64,000 bases of DNA from Rotaria sordida (taxonomy: Eukaryota; Rotifera; Eurotatoria; Philodinida; Philodinidae): positions 248,001 to 312,000 of the forward strand of contig CAJNOL010000055.1 of assembly GCA_905250125.1 (NCBI GenBank), in the 5' to 3' direction. A program made the translations under genes and the position numbers. The stretch's first letter is position 1, and each line of letters begins with the position of its first letter. Shown here piece by piece: positions 48,757-59,525 of this stretch. The notes below the pieces were generated by a model that saw nothing but the letters and a program-made list of their open reading frames with translations, was not told the DNA's origin and searched no databases.

Positions 48757-51700
48757 ATGGCTGATAAATATAAAAATGTTCGTGTACCTGGTCCAAATGA
48801 TAATATTTATAAAGATGAATGTCTTTATTCATTTGATAATCCAGAATCTGAAAATGGTCTTTATATTTGTATGTCAACATTTCGTGGAGTTGGAAAAGAT
48901 CAGCTTGAACGACATTGTAAAAATAATCCAGGAAAAAATGTTTTTTTACATATTGTACGAAGACGAAAACCAATACCAGTCGATGTTAATATTGAGCCAA
49001 GTAAAGTAACAAAATTAGCAATTGGTATTGAAGGTGGTTTTGATGTAAATCAATCAAATCGATATACATTTGAAGAACAATATTCAATTTATATTCATCC
49101 AAATGTAACTGTTCATTATCCAGATGAATCTAATCAATTACCTGAACATGTTAAAAAATCAGCTGATGCTATTATAGCTGCTGATTCTGCATTTTTAAAA
49201 GAAGAACGTTCACTTTTGAATACAACATGGAATGGAGAAATTCGTCCTATAACAAAACATACACAAAGATTACCACAATTAAATAATGGTAGAAAAATTC
49301 CACCAATTGGTTGGAAATGTGAACAATGTGATTTAACAGAAAATCTATGGCTTAATTTAACTGATGGAGCTATTTTATGTGGAAGAAAATTTTTTGATGG
49401 TAGTGGTGGAAATAATCATGCTGCTGAACATTATTATAAAAAAAAATATCCATTAGCTGTTAAACTTGGTTAGTTATTTAAAATTTTCATTTTTTTATTT
49501 GAAATCAAATTTTATGTTTTGAATATAGTATTTCATAATTTCGATAAAATTAGTCTATTCATTGATCATATCTAAGACTGTAATTGATATTGATATAATG
49601 AATGTGATCGAAAAGTAATTTGATAAAATGTACATTGATTTTTCAGTCTCTTAAAAGAGATTGTAGAAATTTAAAACCATTGATTTTATATTGTTTCGGA
49701 ATATAAGTTCAACATTTGTCGAGAGTTTCTAGTTTAGTAGTTATGAGTCGACCTTTTTGAGGCGTGAATTTTTACATAGAATTAAAGGCAAGATTATTCT
49801 CTACAAAGTGATAAAAACAATTAAAAGTTTTAGAACAATCATTCAGGAATGAGCAAACTCACTTTACAAGTCTGTTTTCCATAGGAATTCAGAAAATTGG
49901 CTAAATGAACACGATGTACCTTATCAAAATAGTTACTGCTGACAAATGACTTGCAGCAAACTAATCATTAGTATATCATTTTATAGAGAAATGTTTGCTC
50001 TTACATTCGCTGTATTGTAAATAATTTTTGCTTCTACTTTGAGTAAGTTTTAACGCACTGCAGCTTGTCCAGTCTAAAAAATGTTGGTTCATAACTCTTA
50101 AACTATAAATTCTACAGAAATTTCGAAGTCATATTAGGACAAAAAACACAAAATTCTGATGCTAACTTAATGTTGTCAAATTTCTCCAGACTGAACAATG
50201 AACGAACATTTTGTCAAATTATTTTTCAATAATCCATTATGTAATACTTGATTGAAGAGTAATAAACTATATGAAAAACGATATTTCAAAAAATAAAGTA
50301 GCTATTTATAGTTGAAAATACATCAAATTCGTAATGTATAATACGTAGAGCCATTGTAATTATCTTATTTTTAGGAACAATTACACCTAAAGGTGCTGAT
50401 GTTTATTCTTATGATGAAGATGATATGGTTGAAGATCCAAATCTTGCTATTCATTTATCACATTGGGGAATAAATATGCTTAAAATGGAAAAAAGTGATA
50501 GATCAATGGCTGATTTAGAAATTGAATTAAATCAAAAATATGGTGAAGCATCTATGATTGAAGAAGCTAATTCAAAATTACAACCTGTTTATGGACCAGG
50601 TAGAGAAATTCATAATGTTGTTTTCTGGATAATTTTTTTTATTATTTTGGTAGGTTATACGGGAATGAGAAATTTAGGAAATTCATGTTATATGAATTCA
50701 GTAATGCAAGTTTTATTTACTTTAAAAGATTTTCAAGAAAAATATTATCAACATTGTGATTTTTATTTTGATAAAGCTAAAGATCCAGCAAATGATTTTA
50801 ATGCACAAACAGCTAAATTAGCTTTTGGTCTATTATCGGGTCGTTATTCAAAGGAACATTCAACTAATAGTGACATATCATTACAAACACCATTAGGTAT
50901 TCGTCCACAAATGTTTCGTTTATTAATTGGTCGTAATCATGCAGATTTTGGTACAAAACAACAACAAGATGCTGCTGAATTTCTTCAATATTATATTGAA
51001 CAAGTACATAATCATTGTACAAAAGATCCAACACCAAATCCATTACTTGATCCAAGTACTTGTTTTCAATTTGAACTTGAAGAACGTATTTATTATCCTG
51101 AAACAAGTCAAGTACGATATTTAACACGTCATGATTCAATGTTTAGATTAAATATACCATTATCAGCAGCAAGAAATATGCATGAAGTATTACAATATAA
51201 TAAAACAAAAGAAGATATGGAACAACAAGGCAAAAAAATAAATGACTTACCAATTGTACGTCCCATTGTTCCACTTAAAGAAGCTATATCACAATGGGCT
51301 GAACCAGAAGAAATTAATGATTATAAATTACCACAATATGGACGTACGACAACAATAAGAAAAACTCAAAAATTTTTAACTTTTCCTGATTATCTTTTTA
51401 TTCAATTAAAAAAATATACATTTAATTCTGATTGGACACCAAGAAAAATTGATGTTTCAATGGAAGTACCTGATGAACTTGATCTTAGTTCATTACGTGC
51501 AACTGGTTTTCAACATGGTGAAATATTAATGGTTGATGGTAAAATAAAAATTCTTCCTTTTTTTACTTCGAAAAAAAAAACCCTTTCTGCAATTGTTTAG
51601 ATGATGAACCAACAGGACAACCAACTGTTTCTGTTAATGAAGTTCTTTTACAACAACTTGTTGATATGGGTTTTTCAAAGGAAGGTTGTAAACGAGCATT

Positions 51701-52961
51701 AATCAATACGGGTAATAATGATATTGAAGCAGCTATGAATTGGGTATTTGAACATCAATCAGATCCTGATTTTGATACACCATATCAAGCACCAAGTAAA
51801 AAAGCTCGTGTAGAACAAATTCAAACACCACCTGTAAGTTATATTCTTTTACAAAGAAACAACCAGCTGTTAGCACAACCTCTGCAAGACTAAAATGTGA
51901 AATATAATATAGCTGCTCTTGCTAATCACAAGGAGATCGTTGTGTTCTATCTATTTTAGGACACATTTTTTCAAGAGGAAGGAAAAGCATAAGAAAATAA
52001 ATAGCATCAAATATGTCGTTGTTGATTACAAAAAGACGGAAATATATATCACAAAACTCTATTTTGTTTAACTTTTTTTTGTATTTCTTACTATATAGGT
52101 GTTATGGTCGGAGGGACATTCTGTGGAAGTTTTGTTCGATTTGGACTTGTGAAAAATTGTGCAAGCTCATTATACTTAACATATGTTTCCGTTAAAAGTA
52201 CTCAGTATTAAAGAAGGATGACTTTTTACGAATCGATAGAGTCAAAGATGCAGTGTCAGATTATATATAATTTTCTCAGGAGTAGCTTCTCCTTATTGCT
52301 CACAATGAAAAAGACTCTTAGTCTTACTAGCAACTTTTCTCGACAACTGTTAATAAAAGAAACAAAGACTTTTATATCAAGAAAAAGCGCATAAGCCAGA
52401 GTAAATGTAGCTATAATTAGGCTATTAAAAAGTGCACTTTCAATTTTTTACCTAATATCTCACAGTGGAGTGAGTGGTACAAATTTCTATTCTATATAGT
52501 GCAACACTTCTTCTAGATCGTCTTTTACAAAATTAAATCTTTTTGTTTCTATTTAAACATAATAGGTGGATGAAGAAAGTATCGGCATTGTCATGTCAAT
52601 GGGTTTTTCACGTAGTCATGCTCTTCGTGCATTATCATTAACAAATAATAATGTTGAAGCAGCTGTTGATTGGGCTCTTAATACACCTGAAGATTGTTCT
52701 GTTTTAAATGCATTAGTTCAATCATTACCTCAATCATCAACTACTCAACAAACAAAACAAAATTATCGTGATGGTATCGGTAAATATCGTCTTGTGGCTT
52801 TTATTTCACATATTGGTAATCATCCATCATCAGGTCATTATGTAGCACATATCCTTAAAGATAATCGTTGGGTTATATTTAATGATGAAATTGTTGCATT
52901 TTCTGAACATCCACCAAAAGATTTAGCTTATCTTTATTTATACAAACGTGCAACTATTTGA
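48757..52961 (+). CDS. USP5: USP5-type deubiquitinase (isopeptidase T)
   Basis: Five exons (48757–49468, 50375–50599, 50654–51538, 51601–51833, 52566–52961) give 816 residues (vertebrate USP5 about 850). In order: an N-terminal variant UBP region, a ZnF-UBP domain (WKCEQCDL ... LCGRKFFDGSGGNNHA), KLGTITPKGADVYSYDEDDMV, the Cys box GNSCYMNS (C324), QQQDAAEF, two UBA domains (~622–660 and ~688–725) inserted in the catalytic domain, and the His box SSGHYVAH (H776). The enzyme disassembles unanchored polyubiquitin, using the ZnF-UBP to read the free C-terminal Gly-Gly. Intron 1 holds a foldback element. The 54-bp intron 2 is in frame without stops, so retention would insert 18 hydrophobic residues before the Cys box. 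Confidence 0.95.
49608..50229. mobile_element. Foldback element in USP5 intron 1
   Basis: Left TCGAAAAGTAATTTGATAAAATGTACATTGATTTTTCAGTCT matches the right end inverted (TTGAAAAATAATTTGACAAAATGTTCGTTCATTGTTCAGTCT). Further inverted similarity includes GTTTAGTAGTTATGA/GTTTAAGAGTTATGA. No coding frame. Confidence 0.75.
51834..52565. other. Long USP5 intron 4
   Basis: A 732-bp intron, ten times the usual length here. I could not find convincing inverted arms, so its origin is unassigned; GAGTAGCTTCTC-type small hairpins only. Confidence 0.45.
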
Positions 52962-53279
52962 TTGTAATATTCAAAATACAAACAGATAATAACTCTAGTT
53001 TCATTATTTCATGTTTTTTTTTCTTTTATTATAAGTCAAGGAATATCGACTGTTTATTATCATTAAAAACGACGATATTGTCATTCATGACATGAAATTT
53101 TGTTTTAGTTTTTTTTATTATTTTCTTTCTTAGATGTATATTAATTACAAATTCTGATATTTAATATCCATTTTTTAGTAAGTAAAAACAAAAATGAATT
53201 AATTCAGTTGGTTTTTTTTTATGAATTCTTTTTTTTTTGTTTTAGTCATTATTAGTTTTACATAATCAGAAAAATAAAA

Positions 53280-53705
53280 ATGTTAGCAAGTAGTGAAATG
53301 CAAATTCGTCGTACAGCAGGCTCTCGTCCTATTGGTCAAACAGGTTCATCATCAACTGGTACATCAGCATCACCAATTGGCAATGATAAACGAAAACATG
53401 AATCTATTTTATATAGTGATGCAGCTGTTCGTTTTAATGAAAATAGTCTTGAACAATGTCGTACATCTGTTAGTGCATTATCCGGTTGTGTTGCTGGTAT
53501 AATTGGTCTTACATCATATAAGGGTTTTCTTTTTTATGGTTTCTCAATGTTTCTTTTATCGGTACTTATATTTATGTTTATTCGACATGAACATCGAAAA
53601 TTTTTTACCGGACTAAATCATGTTTTCGTTAATGGATTTTTTAATGGTCTACTTACTTATGTACTCTTTTGGACATTTCTCTATGGAATGGTTCATGTTT
53701 ATTAA
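53280..53705 (+). CDS. EMC6: ER membrane protein complex subunit 6
   Basis: Single exon, 141 residues. The N-terminal ~45 residues are Ser/Gly/Thr-rich and longer than in vertebrates. The core has the strongly conserved CRTSVSALSGCVAGIIGLT (TM1), a second hydrophobic segment (YGFSMFLLSVLIFMFI) and a C-terminal TM ending TYVLFWTFLYGMVHVY, identical in pattern to animal EMC6. EMC6 is a core subunit of the insertase that places tail-anchored and multi-pass proteins in the ER membrane. An acceptor-like TTTTAG ends 34 bp before the ATG, and 318 bp separates it from USP5. Confidence 0.95.
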   Translation: MLASSEMQIRRTAGSRPIGQTGSSSTGTSASPIGNDKRKHESILYSDAAVRFNENSLEQCRTSVSALSGCVAGIIGLTSYKGFLFYGFSMFLLSVLIFMFIRHEHRKFFTGLNHVFVNGFFNGLLTYVLFWTFLYGMVHVY

Positions 53706-53723
53706 GAGTAAAAGACAAGAACA

Positions 53724-53749
53724 AATATATATATATATATATATATATG
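53724..53749. repeat. (AT)n microsatellite
   Basis: About 12 AT units in the EMC6 3' UTR. Confidence 0.8.
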
Positions 53750-53855
53750 AATAGACTGTAATATCAGAAAAGTGTTTCCTCTATGTTGTTGTTGTTTTTC
53801 CAACTGTGTATTGTTGTTGTTATTGTTCGATTTAACAAAAGCAAAAGATTAAAAG

Positions 53856-53861
53856 AATAAA
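53856..53861 (+). terminator. AATAAA polyadenylation signal after EMC6
   Basis: Canonical signal 150 bp after the EMC6 stop codon and 185 bp before the WDR89 ATG. Confidence 0.55.
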
Positions 53862-54045
53862 CTTTATGATAGATGATTTAATTTAATATAGACTTTAAAG
53901 ATAATCAAAACAAGTATGCTTATTAGAAGAAAAAAAACAAAAGAAAGATTTAAATCGAATATTTTGAGTTTTACAATTAATTGACAAGTTCTACAAATAA
54001 CAAAAAAAAAAACAATGAATATTTTATTAGATATATATTTCAGAT

Positions 54046-56067
54046 ATGAAAGTCAAGCCGACAATTTCAAATACATCATCATCATCACCATTGAAACCAC
54101 TTATTGATATAAATAAAAGTTCTGTACGATCTTCACCTGAAACAAATGATTGTTATGCAGTTGATCTTACTTTAAATAGTACTAACAATCATATTGCTGT
54201 ACTGACTATTCCAAGTACAATTCAATTATTTGATGTATCAACATTAAAACCATTATCATCTCTTTCATCAACTACAAATAATTTTGATAATAATAATTCT
54301 TCATCTTCAATAAAAATTCATTCTATTCAATATGCTTATATTTCACCATATACATTATTTGCTTCGACAAATAAGAATTTAGTTCTCGTATGGGATACAA
54401 GAACACCACAATTAGAAACTATTCAATTAAATGGTTGTGCTGATACACATGAATTTCTATCAGTAACATGTAATAATGAAGATCAATTAGTTGCTGCTGG
54501 TACTGAACTTAGAGGTGATGAAAATGTTGCTATTGCTTTTTGGGATATACGAGCACCAATAAATAAACAATTATTAGGATATTATACAGAATCTCATTCG
54601 GATGATATTATTCAAGTTAAATTTTCTCGAATGAATTCAACTAAATTACTAAGTGGTTCAACAGATGGTCTTGTTTGTTTATATGATGTATCAAAATTGA
54701 ATGAAGATGATGCACTTGAACAAGTATTTATTTAAAGCGCTAATAATTCAAAATTTCGAGCAAAAATTTTTTTCAGCACTTTTATTGTTATGGTTGGATA
54801 GAGCTTGTCGAGTTACTCTATAAAAAATGTTTTTTTTAGACATATTTAGACGATAAGTGAAAATCAAGTTTTAAAAAATTCAGAAAAGCTGATAAAAATT
54901 AAAATAAGCCAAAGACATCAAGTCTCGGTCGCCCCAGCGTTTATTGAAATTTTTAATTTGATGTAACTCGTTATATAGTTAGAAAAAAAAATTATTCATG
55001 CTTGATGAAAAATACTGTTTAATTTTTAAGATAATCGATTTTTTCTATATGATAGCAAAAAAGCCATATATACGGATTCGTATTCTAAGATTTTGATCAT
55101 CGAAGAACTTTAGTTCCAAAAGCAACAAATGTCATATTTAGAAACAACACAAAAATTTGCATTGAATCTTCAAGGTCAAATTTTAAGCATTGAATACATT
55201 ATTCAATGCAGATTTTTGCAGCTGACTGGGAATATGATATTCGCTCCTATTGAAACTGAATCATTGATGCTCAAAATCTTAGAATACAAACATGTATTTA
55301 TGACGTTTTGCTATCATATCGAAAAACAAAACGATTTTCTTAATAATATTCTTCAAAAATCAAGAATAATGCTTTCATGCAACTATGAGAAAAAGACCAA
55401 AACAAAAATTCTCGCTCAAATTTAGAATTACCAGTACCTTATGAAAAAAAAAAGAAACAATTAACAAAACTTTTTTCTCTAGGTTTACAATGCAAATGGA
55501 CCTGTTGCAAAATGTGGTTTTGCTCAATATAATACAATCTATGCAACAACAGCATCAAATGGGTTTTTTATTTGGTCAACATCCGATGAAAATCAACAAT
55601 TACTGGTACAAGGTGACACAGATAATGATTTACTAACATCAGAAATTTCTTCCGAAAAAATCGATACATCATTAAAATCTTCAACAATTATTCATCATCT
55701 TTCTTCATCACATGCAACTATTGTCGATATACTTTCTGATTGTAATATTCAAGATTTGTTACCATCTGTTACACAAGAGACAAAATCCTGTTGGCCATTA
55801 TTAATGTGTGATCACATGGGAAAAATGAATATTACATTAGTCTCATCTAATGAATCCCAACCAACTATTTTCCCACTTGATTCACCTCATTCTGAAACAT
55901 TACGTGCAGCAGTCACTTATCGTTCTACACTTTATTCATGTGGTGATGATGGACAATTGATTCAATGGCAACCATCATCATCATCACCATCATCGACGTA
56001 TAATTCCAATGAGAATCAACAACAAACAAGGTCAAAGAAAAAGTCAAATAATAGAAAACCCTACTAA
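54046..56067 (+). CDS. WDR89: WD-repeat protein 89
   Basis: Two exons (54046–54723, 55483–56067), 420 residues. WD-type units are visible: LVLVWDTR, VAIAFWDIRAP, the segment GYYTESHSDDIIQVKFSR, KLLSGSTDGLVCLYDVS with EDDALEQ, then GFFIWS, and a last repeat TLYSCGDDGQLIQWQP with a basic tail (RSKKKSNNRK). The string TESHSDDIxQVxF plus SGSTDGLVxxxDxxxxxEDDAL is characteristic of WDR89. Its molecular role is poorly known; it is expected to be a β-propeller scaffold. The single intron carries a foldback element. TTTCAG ends 2 bp before the ATG. A polyadenylation signal lies at 56142–56147. Confidence 0.92.
54750..55423. mobile_element. Foldback element in the WDR89 intron
   Basis: Termini AAATTTCGAGCAAAAATTTTTTTC and (inverted) AAATTTGAGCGAGAATTTTTG. 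Internal inverted arms include TATGATAGCAAAA and GTATTCTAAGATTTTGA on both sides. The left end also carries GGTTGGATAGAGCTTGTCGAG, shared with the 47885–48643 element, so the two are related. The 98-codon frame inside (55129–55425) is part of the element. Confidence 0.75.
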
Positions 56068-56141
56068 ATCATATTAAAAAAAAATTGTTTTTTTTTGATT
56101 TTGTTATTGTCAACAATATAATAAATATATTGTTATATTGG

Positions 56142-56147
56142 AATAAA
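56142..56147 (+). terminator. AATAAA polyadenylation signal after WDR89
   Basis: Canonical signal 75 bp after the stop codon. Confidence 0.6.
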
Positions 56148-56509
56148 ACAAAAGAACCTCAAAGGAAATTGAATTATCTATGCCTATTATTAACATACTT
56201 AATGAGATTCTCTTGATGTTTCATTTAATTCTATTTTATTTCGTTCATTTACAAATTCTTTCTAAGAAAACATATTATGCTACAACAAACTTTGTTATAT
56301 ACAAATACGATTATTGTGTATTTATATGATAAAAATTTAATTAAAGGAAAATCAAAGCTCTTTACATTAATCATGTCTGAAAGAAATTAATGCACTGTGA
56401 CTTGACTATACAAGATTTCAGTGTATCTTTATCATTCATACATATAAATGAAAAAAAAAATCTACAGTCGAAAAAAAAAGAGGCATACTTTTACAATCTT
56501 AATAATCGA

Positions 56510-56700
56510 TTGTTTCAATCATATGGGACATCTCAAAGTTTTCTGGAAGAAACTCAATCCCCATTATGTCAACATCGATATCTTCTTCCGATCGACGACA
56601 TTGATCTAATTGACAGGATACATCAACGAGTGCCGGTGAAGACATCAAAGAGCGTAAGTGTCGCTGATCTGAAGAAGTACCAATTCATCAGTAAATTTTC
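56510..56700 (+). other. Exon-like island of unknown identity
   Basis: Within a longer frame (56390–56734), the stretch around 56520–56697 is GC-richer than its surroundings and reads as balanced protein (PIDDIDLIDRIHQRVPVKT, then SVSVADLKKYQFIS), ending at a good donor-like sequence (ATCA|GTAAATT). No partner exon or family was recognised. It may be an orphan exon, a decayed gene fragment or chance. Confidence 0.3.
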
Positions 56701-57269
56701 TAAGCGAAAAATTCTTAAAATATTTTTTCGGTAATCTAATATCATTGAATGTGGTCAGCGATTAGCGTTTTTCACACATATATGCTTTTTCTAACTATTA
56801 AGTATGATGCGCACCGCCATTCATTTCTTATTTGATGCGACTATCCAATTATATATATATATATATGCAATGGTTTGTTGTTTTTCTATCGAACAACTAT
56901 TATCGGCATATTGCTTTGATCGTCTTCAAAGAAATAGACAGATTAAACGCATGAATGTATATTCGTTACAGAAATATATATTTTTTTTTTCAAAATTTTC
57001 TCTTCTCCAGCTGCGAAGTGTCTTGACACGATCGACGATGTTTCGAATGGACGAGAAAAAAAACGAATTGAACAGAAACGAAAAAAAAAGAGAGAAGAAA
57101 AAAAGTTAGATGTATAAACATCTAACAAAACAAGACAAGCTAACCTTTCCTTTTTTCATTCGTTTCTTTAAACAATCTGAATACAATTTGATCGTCTTTG
57201 TGTCTGTGTGTGTCTAGATCAATTTTTACGTGAATTTGAAATTCTTCAAAAAAAAAAAAATTCGAAAAC

Positions 57270-58304
57270 ATGTCTTTCAGCGATACGGAATGTTCGCATC
57301 GTTCATCATTAACAACTGTTCATCGTGTTCCAGCAAATAACAGTTCACAATTATCACGAACAACATCTATACATGAAATTATATCAAATCCTGAAACAGC
57401 TGAATTATTTCTTGAATATCTTATGAATTCACCACAAACAGCATCACTTGGTGCTGTTTATGCAATTATACTTGTACTTAATGAAAAAAAAGATGATGTA
57501 AATCAATTACATGATATTGGACGAGCTGCATATAAAACTTATATTGAAAATGAAACAATTTTACCATGGTTACCAACACAACGACGTATAGAATTACGTG
57601 ATAATTATCGTCGTAAACAATTTGATGAACATTTTTTTGATGGTGTCTTAGATGATCTTCTTATTTATATTGAAAATCAAACAGATGTATTTCGACAATT
57701 TCTTAATTCACGTCTATGGAATGAATATCGACGTGGAAAATTTTCAAAAAATCATGCACAAATTAAATCAACATCAACACTTGGAAATAATTCTAGTAGT
57801 TATCAAAATGAAAATGAACTTAAACGTTCACGTAAACTTCATTCATCATCATTATCATTACAAACAAAAACTAAATCATATCATCACCATCATCATCATC
57901 ATCAGAATCGTAGTGTTCGAGTTGAATGTTCGTAAAAAAGAAAATGAATTTTAATTTTTTTTGATTTTGTTTTCACTTTTGTGTTTTTAGCTACGTCAAT
58001 AAAAAAAACTCGTGTAGCTTATTTTTTACCTGGTAGTGATACACCATTTGTTATTCAAGTAGCTGTACCGTCCGAATCTATTACACTCAACGATATTCTT
58101 CCACGTGTACATACGTCATCAACGAATCAACGTAATAATATGAATACGAATAATTCATTTGATTATTTTGTTAAACATCGTGCTACAAATGAAAATTGGC
58201 TTGGTGGTGATATACAATTTATTAATGAAAAAATTGAAGATTTTGATATACCTCTACCAAATATTGATGGTACGGTGGTGATTAGAATACTTAATAATAA
58301 TTAA
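57270..58304 (+). CDS. axin: Short Axin-like protein (RGS + DIX)
   Basis: Two exons give about 317 residues. The RGS domain (~30–165) contains SIHEIISNPETAELFLEYL, ASLGAVYAIILVL and FDEHFFDGVLDDLLIYIENQTDVFRQFL. The DIX domain (~217–315) contains TRVAYFLPGSDTPFVIQVAV, ITLNDILPRV, FDYFVKHR and a C-terminal IPLPNIDGTVVIRIL. Only Axins are known to combine RGS and DIX. The linker is only ~55–60 residues with a His run, and I see no GSK3- or β-catenin-binding helix, which in other Axins lie between the domains. The exon junction is uncertain: the strong donor at 57932 (GTAAAA) breaks the frame to exon 2 (from 57991), whereas a GTAGTG donor at 57910 keeps it; I used the latter. The family scaffolds the β-catenin destruction complex of Wnt signalling. 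Confidence 0.8.
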
Positions 58305-59182
58305 ACTATATTATTTTTGTTTATTACTTTTCTTTCTTCTTATAAATGTATAATGACTTTTTTCTTTTTTTTTTTTCTTGATATTCTTATTATGAATTGA
58401 GTAATGTAAGATATATTGATGATTCATAAATTCATACACAGTGCAGATGTATATGAGTGATGTTTTTTTGTTACAATGAATGGAAGATATGAATATGATA
58501 TTTGATTTGTTTGTTGTGACACATAAAAGAATAAACTAGACGAGAAAAATCAATCATGCAGAAACTATGAAATAACTGGATATGTCAGGTAGTTTTTTTC
58601 GATTGGTAAATAAAAGAAAAAAAAAATGATGAAGACAATATGCAGAGATATGCATAATCAATAAGTTTGGTTTGTTTTGATAACAACCTTGAAATGTAAG
58701 TATTGTAGTCAGATACATACTGACATAGCAAAAAACGGATTATGAGTGAAAATTTTTATTCGTTTAATTTTATAGAAATAATCTCCTAATATTAAATTTA
58801 ATCATATAGACAAGAATAAATTTTGATGAGTATGTTTTTATTAATCGTCACATTACTAATGTCGTTTTTCTTACTAGATGATGAGTCATGGGTAAAATCG
58901 CATTTTTCCTATTCTTCTTATAAAACGACGCAAAAAATTTGAGGTAATTATCCTGTTTAGGCGTCATTTCTGTGTGGGATCAACTTGTTATATAAAAATA
59001 TTTATAATAATACTAATTATTGTTAAATTAGTTCATATTCTATCGATTAGCAAAGTTCTCAATCTAATATCTAAGAAAAGTTTCTTCATATTACTTTAGA
59101 AAATGAAGATGAGTACTTCTTATTAACATCGAAATCTATTTCATTATTTTAGATTATTTTTAATATTTATTAAAATTTAACG
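58305..59182. other. Intergenic, no gene seen
   Basis: 3' flank of the Axin gene with a possible AATAAA near 58531. An acceptor-like ATTATTTTAG near 59142–59151 precedes the next ATG. Confidence 0.4.
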
Positions 59183-59525
59183 ATGGGTCAAATTAGTTCA
59201 ACTGCTATTATTATATTGGTAGTTATTGCTGTGGTTATAGTTATTATTGTTCTGAGTTTATTGGTAAAGAATAAAATATTTTTCAATTATTTATTTTTAT
59301 TTAATTTATATTCAGATTTGTTGTCTTTGTAAAAAATGTGATCAATGTGCAAGATGGTCACGAGGAAGAGCAATTGAAAGAGAAGAAACGGCAAGAGATC
59401 GAGAGATTGCTGAAAGTCGACGTCACTTTAATGAAATTCGTCAACAACAAGATCTAGTACACGATCAACTTCGGGTGAAATACAATCTTAATGGTGGTGA
59501 TTCGAAGACTGTTATTGTTCCATAG
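59183..59525 (+). CDS. Small single-span membrane protein with Cys cluster
   Basis: Two exons (59183–59263, 59316–59525), 96 residues. It begins MGQISS, a possible N-myristoylation site. A hydrophobic span (residues ~8–27, AIIILVVIAVVIVIIVLSLL) runs into a Cys-rich juxtamembrane ICCLCKKCDQC, likely palmitoylated or zinc-binding, followed by a charged helical region (RGRAIEREETARDREIAESRRHFNEIRQQQ) and a tail ending VIVP. The tail end fits a class II/III PDZ-type ligand only loosely. The family is not recognised. Confidence 0.7.

Noticed and set aside
55129..55425. 98-codon frame in the WDR89 intron
   Set aside because: It starts and ends in the arms of the foldback element and is explained by it.
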